This document shows, piece after piece, positions 60,356 to 64,000 of a stretch of DNA of 64,000 nt; within the stretch, counting starts at the first letter, position 1; every line of letters starts with the position of its first letter. The position numbers were made by a program, and so were the translations under genes. The notes under the pieces were generated by a model, which saw only the letters and a list, made by a program, of their open reading frames with translations, searched no databases and had not been told where the DNA came from. This DNA is from an uncultured Eggerthella sp. Its GTDB lineage: Bacteria; Actinomycetota; Coriobacteriia; Coriobacteriales; Eggerthellaceae. The stretch covers positions 34,073 to 98,072 of the forward strand of contig CAUASB010000007.1 in the NCBI GenBank assembly GCA_958431815.1, given 5' to 3'.

Positions 60356-61009
60356 ATGGACCCAATGGAATTGATAAAAGAGCGACATAGCGTGCGCCAA
60401 TACGAGAATCACCCGATAGAGAAAGAAAAGCGTGAAGCGCTTGATGCCCTCATCGCAGAGATCAACCGCAAGGCTGGATTACATATCCAAGCTGTCTACA
60501 ATGAACCGAACTGTTTTGATTCCAGGGTGGCGCGTTACGGATTGTTTTCGGGAGTGCAGAATTACTTGGCCCTTGTTGGTCTGAAGAGTTCGTCTCTCGA
60601 TGAAACGGTAGGGTACTATGGCGAGCAGCTTGTACTGAAAGCTCAGGAGCTTGGGTTGAACACCTGCTGGGTGGGGCTGACCCACGGCAAAAGCAAGGCT
60701 GAGATTGGTCCTGGCGAAAAGCAAGTGTGCCTGATAACCCTGGGTTATGGCGCCACAAGCGGCAAATCGCACAAAACCAAATCGTTGCAGGATGTGAGCA
60801 ACTATCAAGAAGGAATGCCCGAATGGTTCCTGCACGGCGTGGAAGCGGCTCTTCTGGCTCCTACTGCGGTAAACCAGCAGAAGTTCCGTTTTGAGCTGCA
60901 GCCTAATGGCGAAGTGAAAGCGACCCACGGCAGGGGCTTCTACGCCAAAGTTGATTTGGGTATCGTGAAGTACCATTTCGAAATTGGATCAGGCCGAAAA
61001 CTGCAGTAG
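60356..61009 (+). CDS. Nitroreductase-family protein (second type)
   Basis: A 217-residue protein of the nitroreductase fold. The N-terminal MELIKERHSVRQYENHPIE is the flavin phosphate-binding pattern, and LVLKAQELGLNTCWVGLTHG and AALLAPTAVNQQKFRF are the other FMN-contact segments. It is of the longer class in which the two halves lie on either side of an insertion. ATG 60356 has GGAGGA. It follows the ArsR gene in an apparent operon, so its expression probably responds to a small toxic or electrophilic compound. Confidence 0.88.
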   Translation: MDPMELIKERHSVRQYENHPIEKEKREALDALIAEINRKAGLHIQAVYNEPNCFDSRVARYGLFSGVQNYLALVGLKSSSLDETVGYYGEQLVLKAQELGLNTCWVGLTHGKSKAEIGPGEKQVCLITLGYGATSGKSHKTKSLQDVSNYQEGMPEWFLHGVEAALLAPTAVNQQKFRFELQPNGEVKATHGRGFYAKVDLGIVKYHFEIGSGRKLQ

Positions 61010-61179
61010 GAGCCTGGCTTACTGTGGGTAGAGTCCTGTCATATATAAGTCAGATTGTGCAGCGAAGTAACCAGGATGCTGACTACCGTAGGCACGGCCA
61101 TTTTGCAAACAAGCTTTTCTACCAGTTGGGTTAGAAGGGCGTTGCGTTTCTTTTCGGCATTCCCGAAGGGTTTTGAAGG

Positions 61180-62043
61180 TTATTGCGGTAGAGCGTCGAA
61201 CAGCTCTTCGTATATCTTCGGATCGTGCGAAGGGATAATGCGAAGATCGGGGTTTGCTTCGGCGACGTCATGCAAAAGGCGGTACTGGCTGTGGTACTTC
61301 TGCACATCAGTGTGGGCAATATTGCTCAGGGGCGACCCATAGGCCATCTCAAGATAATTCTCCCTACAGTACACCGCATCTGCTACAAGGAAATAGCGCT
61401 CCTGTTCCGAACAGTTCACAATCAAGCCCATCTGTCCGGCGGTATGGCCGAATAAGGGGACTAGAATCAGTGTTCCGTCCCAGAACAGATCGATGCTTTT
61501 TTCGAAGGGGCCATAAGGTACACCAGCAGAGAAGTCGATGATGTTGACTTGCTCTGTAGATAGCTTGTCGAACAGCGATTTCAGGTAGCATTTCTTCAGT
61601 AAGCGGAGCGGTGACTCTTGCGCAATGTCCCACTCTTCTTTGGAAAGGTACACGGGTGCGTGGGGAAAATCGTGTATGCCTCCGGCGTGGTCGATATGCA
61701 GGTGCGACATGATGATGGAGACTTCGTCGGGGTTGATTCTGCGCGCTTTAAGCTGTTTGACGGCATCATCGTTTTCCGAGACCTTAACCGGCAATATTAA
61801 TTTCAGAATGCAATAGGGGAACCTTCGTACTGCATCGTAATAGCGGTAAGCGTACCCCGTATCGAAAAGTATGGTGCCGTGTACTGGATGCTCGATGACA
61901 AACCACAGGGCAGGCCCCCAAATGTGCTTGTTGGGATTGCCTTTCTTTATCAGGTTGAGGTTGGTGCCATAGTATCCGGAGTTCATAACGGTGAGCTTGC
62001 ACGTTGGCTCGTGGCCTGTTAAAGGTGGCAACATCATGTCCAT
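61180..62043 (-). CDS. MBL-fold metallo-hydrolase, N-acyl homoserine lactonase-like
   Basis: A 287-residue metallo-beta-lactamase-fold hydrolase. The metal-binding HxHxDH motif reads SHLHIDHAGG (His 114, His 116, Asp 118, His 119), with later ligands in LFGHTAGQ, VADAVY and SHDPKIYEE. Overall order and size match the AttM/AiiA-type lactonase family, which opens homoserine lactone rings, but the family includes many other hydrolases. ATG 62043 has an AGGAG site. It is divergent from a TetR gene across about 110 bases. Confidence 0.85.
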   Translation of the reverse strand: MDMMLPPLTGHEPTCKLTVMNSGYYGTNLNLIKKGNPNKHIWGPALWFVIEHPVHGTILFDTGYAYRYYDAVRRFPYCILKLILPVKVSENDDAVKQLKARRINPDEVSIIMSHLHIDHAGGIHDFPHAPVYLSKEEWDIAQESPLRLLKKCYLKSLFDKLSTEQVNIIDFSAGVPYGPFEKSIDLFWDGTLILVPLFGHTAGQMGLIVNCSEQERYFLVADAVYCRENYLEMAYGSPLSNIAHTDVQKYHSQYRLLHDVAEANPDLRIIPSHDPKIYEELFDALPQ

Positions 62044-62154
62044 AGCGTTCTCCTATTGTTTTTCGGCAACCTGATACAATCTATTTCATATTGTAGGTAG
62101 CCCATCTGACGTTTCCGATAGGGCCACCTGAAACAAATTGGGGTGTTCTGTTTC

Positions 62155-62748
62155 ATGGATAAAAGAAAAGTTGCCAATCGGGAGGTTAGAGACAAATTCT
62201 TCAAGGCCCTGATGGAGCTTCTTCGGGAAAAGAAAGCTTCGGAAATCACGGTAACCGAGCTTATTCGACGTTCTGGCGCGGCAAGAGCGTCGTTCTATCG
62301 CAACTACAAATCGCTTGATGATGTGCTGCAAGACAAACTTGACAGCATGATTGCCGACTATGATGCGCACAAGCCGACGGAAGTTGAAGAGTTCAAGAAT
62401 TACGATTTCATCCTTAACCTATTCAGGTTCTACGAGAAGTATGCCGATGTTGTTTTGACTGCCCATAGGGCAAATGTCAGCATCGACATGCTGGACGAGA
62501 TCACCAACTACATTGTCGGTGTGAACGGCGACATGAAAGCAACCTCGATTTCGCGCTACGAGCTCTACTTCTACTCGGGCGCATGGTACGACGTTGTGAT
62601 CCATTGGCTTGAAGGGGGAATAAAAGAATCTCCCGAAGATATGGCTTCTGAGTTCGTTCGCATTTGCGAAGGTGGGGTACTCGTCGATTCTAGTTCGGCT
62701 ACGGCGTCGTCTGACTTAACGACGCGCAGGATGGCGGAATGCCGGTAG
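62155..62748 (+). CDS. TetR-family transcriptional regulator
   Basis: A 197-residue repressor. The N-terminal helix-turn-helix is EITVTELIRRSGAARASFYRNYKSLDDVLQDK, and the rest is a helical ligand-binding domain with a TetR_C_33-like YEKYADVVLTAHRANVSID. I begin at ATG 62155; GTG 62143 is also in frame and the upstream site is weak. It is divergent from the MBL hydrolase, its probable target, and GTTTC-N14-GAAAC (62111-62134) is a possible operator. Confidence 0.88.
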   Translation: MDKRKVANREVRDKFFKALMELLREKKASEITVTELIRRSGAARASFYRNYKSLDDVLQDKLDSMIADYDAHKPTEVEEFKNYDFILNLFRFYEKYADVVLTAHRANVSIDMLDEITNYIVGVNGDMKATSISRYELYFYSGAWYDVVIHWLEGGIKESPEDMASEFVRICEGGVLVDSSSATASSDLTTRRMAECR

Positions 62749-62804
62749 GGCGTTTTGCCTGTGGTGCCCACTCTCGGTGTCGGGTCGGGGCAAAGGGAAT
62801 GCCG

Positions 62805-63728
62805 TTAGGCCATGAACAGCGCTACCCAGATCGGCATGGTGATGATGCAGCAGAGCGTAGTAACTACGTTGATAGCGCTGGCGTGCGGTGCGTCCTTCTC
62901 ATAGATTTGAGCTAGTTGCACCGTCATCGAGGCAGACGGGGTGATGGTTGCAAGAAGCGTAATGAGCAGGATTGACTGGCCGTTGGGTACCAAGGCGCTC
63001 ACGCCGCTGAACTTAAGCGCGAACACGATGATTGCGGGAATCAGCACCAAGCGGATGAAGGTTGTGAGCCAAACACGCTTGCTGGTTACGATTTTGCGCA
63101 GATCCATCCCTCCGATGATCATCCCTGATACCAGCATAGCGGCCGGGCCGATCATCTGGCCCACGTCGGAAACAAAGGTTTCGAGGGGCTCAACGAGTTT
63201 GATGCCGAGCACCATGAGCGCAATGCCGGCGGCAATGGCCAATAGATTGATGTTGAACAGGACAGCGCGGATATCAATATGCCTATTTTCGCTGATAAGG
63301 GTCTTGCCAAACGTCCAGAGCAAGATGTTCTGCACGGTCATATAGGCAAGCGAGTATACCACCCATTCGTTTCCCAAGACGAAGCCAACGAGGGGAATGA
63401 TCAGGTTTCCGCAGTTCGAGAAGATGCTTGCTGCTTGCTCGATGGGGGACAGGTGAAGCGGCTTTGCCAGAATTTTCACTAGTATTATTTGCCCCACCTG
63501 AAGCACGGCTGAGCAGGCGAGCGCGAACAAGAACCCCTGCAGTACTTCAGGGGTTAGGTCAACTTGCGAAGCTGAAATGAACGCGCACGGACAGATGGCG
63601 TATACAGAAAGAACGGAAAGCGTCTTGCTGTCTCCGGTTTTAAGGAGGTGAAGGCGCACCAGCGCGAATCCGACCGCCATAATCAGAAAAAGCGACGCAA
63701 TCTTCTCTATGAGCAACAGGGTTATCAT
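62805..63728 (-). CDS. AEC family transporter (second copy)
   Basis: A 307-residue carrier of the auxin efflux carrier family with about ten membrane helices. The family patterns include IFSNCGNLIIPLVGFVLG in the middle and the C-terminal TITPSASMTVQLAQIYEKDA. It is of the same family as the gene at 4814 but clearly a different subtype. The ATG at 63728 has no ribosome-binding site; a TATAAT hexamer lies eight bases before it on the minus strand (63737-63742), so the transcript may be leaderless. The substrate is unknown. Confidence 0.88.
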   Translation of the reverse strand: MITLLLIEKIASLFLIMAVGFALVRLHLLKTGDSKTLSVLSVYAICPCAFISASQVDLTPEVLQGFLFALACSAVLQVGQIILVKILAKPLHLSPIEQAASIFSNCGNLIIPLVGFVLGNEWVVYSLAYMTVQNILLWTFGKTLISENRHIDIRAVLFNINLLAIAAGIALMVLGIKLVEPLETFVSDVGQMIGPAAMLVSGMIIGGMDLRKIVTSKRVWLTTFIRLVLIPAIIVFALKFSGVSALVPNGQSILLITLLATITPSASMTVQLAQIYEKDAPHASAINVVTTLCCIITMPIWVALFMA

Positions 63729-63736
63729 GCTTTGAA

Positions 63737-63742
63737 ATTATA
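63737..63742 (-). promoter_or_regulatory. Consensus -10 element ahead of the AEC gene
   Basis: TATAAT on the minus strand, eight bases before the ATG, without a recognisable -35. It would place the transcription start at or next to the start codon. Confidence 0.45.
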
Positions 63743-63872
63743 CGCTTGCCGTGCAAGGGGATAGGGGCGTGCTTTCTTAAGCGTTGCCTTTGCGCTTGCG
63801 TGCAAATCACGCAAGCGGGTCGACATGGTTCCAAACCGTTCTAGTGGCATATGAATGTGTTTCGTAACAAAA

Positions 63873-63905
63873 AAGCACCCTTCTGCTGATGCAAGAAGGG
63901 TGCTT
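63873..63905 (-). terminator. Terminator for a minus-strand gene entering from the right edge
   Basis: AAGCACCCTTCT / AGAAGGGTGCTT (63873-63884, 63894-63905), nine-base loop. On the minus strand it is followed by TTTTTGTTA. Past it, 63936-64000 read on the minus strand ends with codons for AIEWE and a TAG. That resembles a GMP-synthase C-terminus, but an in-frame TGA 12 codons earlier (63972-63974) and a TAA before it argue against a simple gene end. I leave the tail unassigned. Confidence 0.6.
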
Positions 63906-64000
63906 GAACTTGTGTAGCTCTGTCGTTAAAGGGTCCTACTCCCATTCGATGGCGTCGGTTCTGCCGTCCCGTCACTCCAGTTACACCCAGTTTTCGGCAT

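Overview
The window is about 64 kb of moderately GC-rich bacterial DNA (my estimate, not computed). Gene families and their order suggest an anaerobic actinobacterium of the class Coriobacteriia, probably family Eggerthellaceae. Pointers are an accC / Asp23-Gls24 / nusB / xseB / dxs gene string, large hybrid sensor kinases, meso-diaminopimelate dehydrogenase, a molybdenum hydroxylase set, and many small redox enzymes each beside its own regulator. The placement is inference from gene content; there is no rRNA gene to confirm it. I saw no rRNA or tRNA gene, CRISPR array, insertion sequence or prophage.

Layout. 1-7.1 kb holds housekeeping genes on the plus strand: the end of accC, an Asp23/Gls24 protein, nusB, xseB, dxs and ung, then an AEC carrier and a ClC-type channel. 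7.2-15.8 kb is mixed: a membrane protein, a SulP anion transporter with an unresolved start, an OFA-type MFS carrier, RF3 (prfC), a GNAT acetyltransferase, an SMR exporter, a small basic protein, an esterase-like hydrolase and a peptide-deformylase-like protein lacking the catalytic glutamate. 15.9-24.2 kb is a signalling block: a GGDEF/histidine kinase/receiver fusion, a divergent BvgS-like hybrid kinase with an altered H-box, a DMT exporter and a stand-alone diguanylate cyclase. 24.3-31.7 kb carries a small Cys-rich protein, a sugar acetyltransferase plus iron alcohol dehydrogenase operon facing a frameshifted AraC regulator, ddh, an SDR/LysR divergent pair and trmO. 31.9-35.4 kb is a third hybrid kinase co-directional with a lipoprotein solute-binding protein.

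35.8-46.5 kb is the most coherent functional unit. It holds a xanthine/uracil-type permease, a MocA-like nucleotidyltransferase, the three subunits of a molybdenum hydroxylase (FAD, 2Fe-2S, Mo), YqeC, YqeB and an XdhC-type maturation factor. A UPF0303 protein and an adenine deaminase follow. YqeB and YqeC are markers of selenium-dependent molybdenum hydroxylases, so I read this as a purine uptake and oxidation locus: adenine to hypoxanthine, then purine hydroxylation.

46.6-57.9 kb has methionine aminopeptidase with a SEC-C zinc motif, a MetE-C-like methyltransferase followed by an MFS carrier, a nitroreductase/flavodoxin operon, a type IIA topoisomerase gene pair (ParE/ParC-like) and an orphan fucose/arabinose-isomerase-family protein. 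58-63.7 kb is a run of small regulator-enzyme modules: HxlR with a monooxygenase-like protein, an ATC-hydrolase-like protein, ArsR with a nitroreductase, and MBL hydrolase with TetR. It ends with a second AEC carrier. Convergent gene ends are usually closed by long near-perfect hairpins, several of which look bidirectional.
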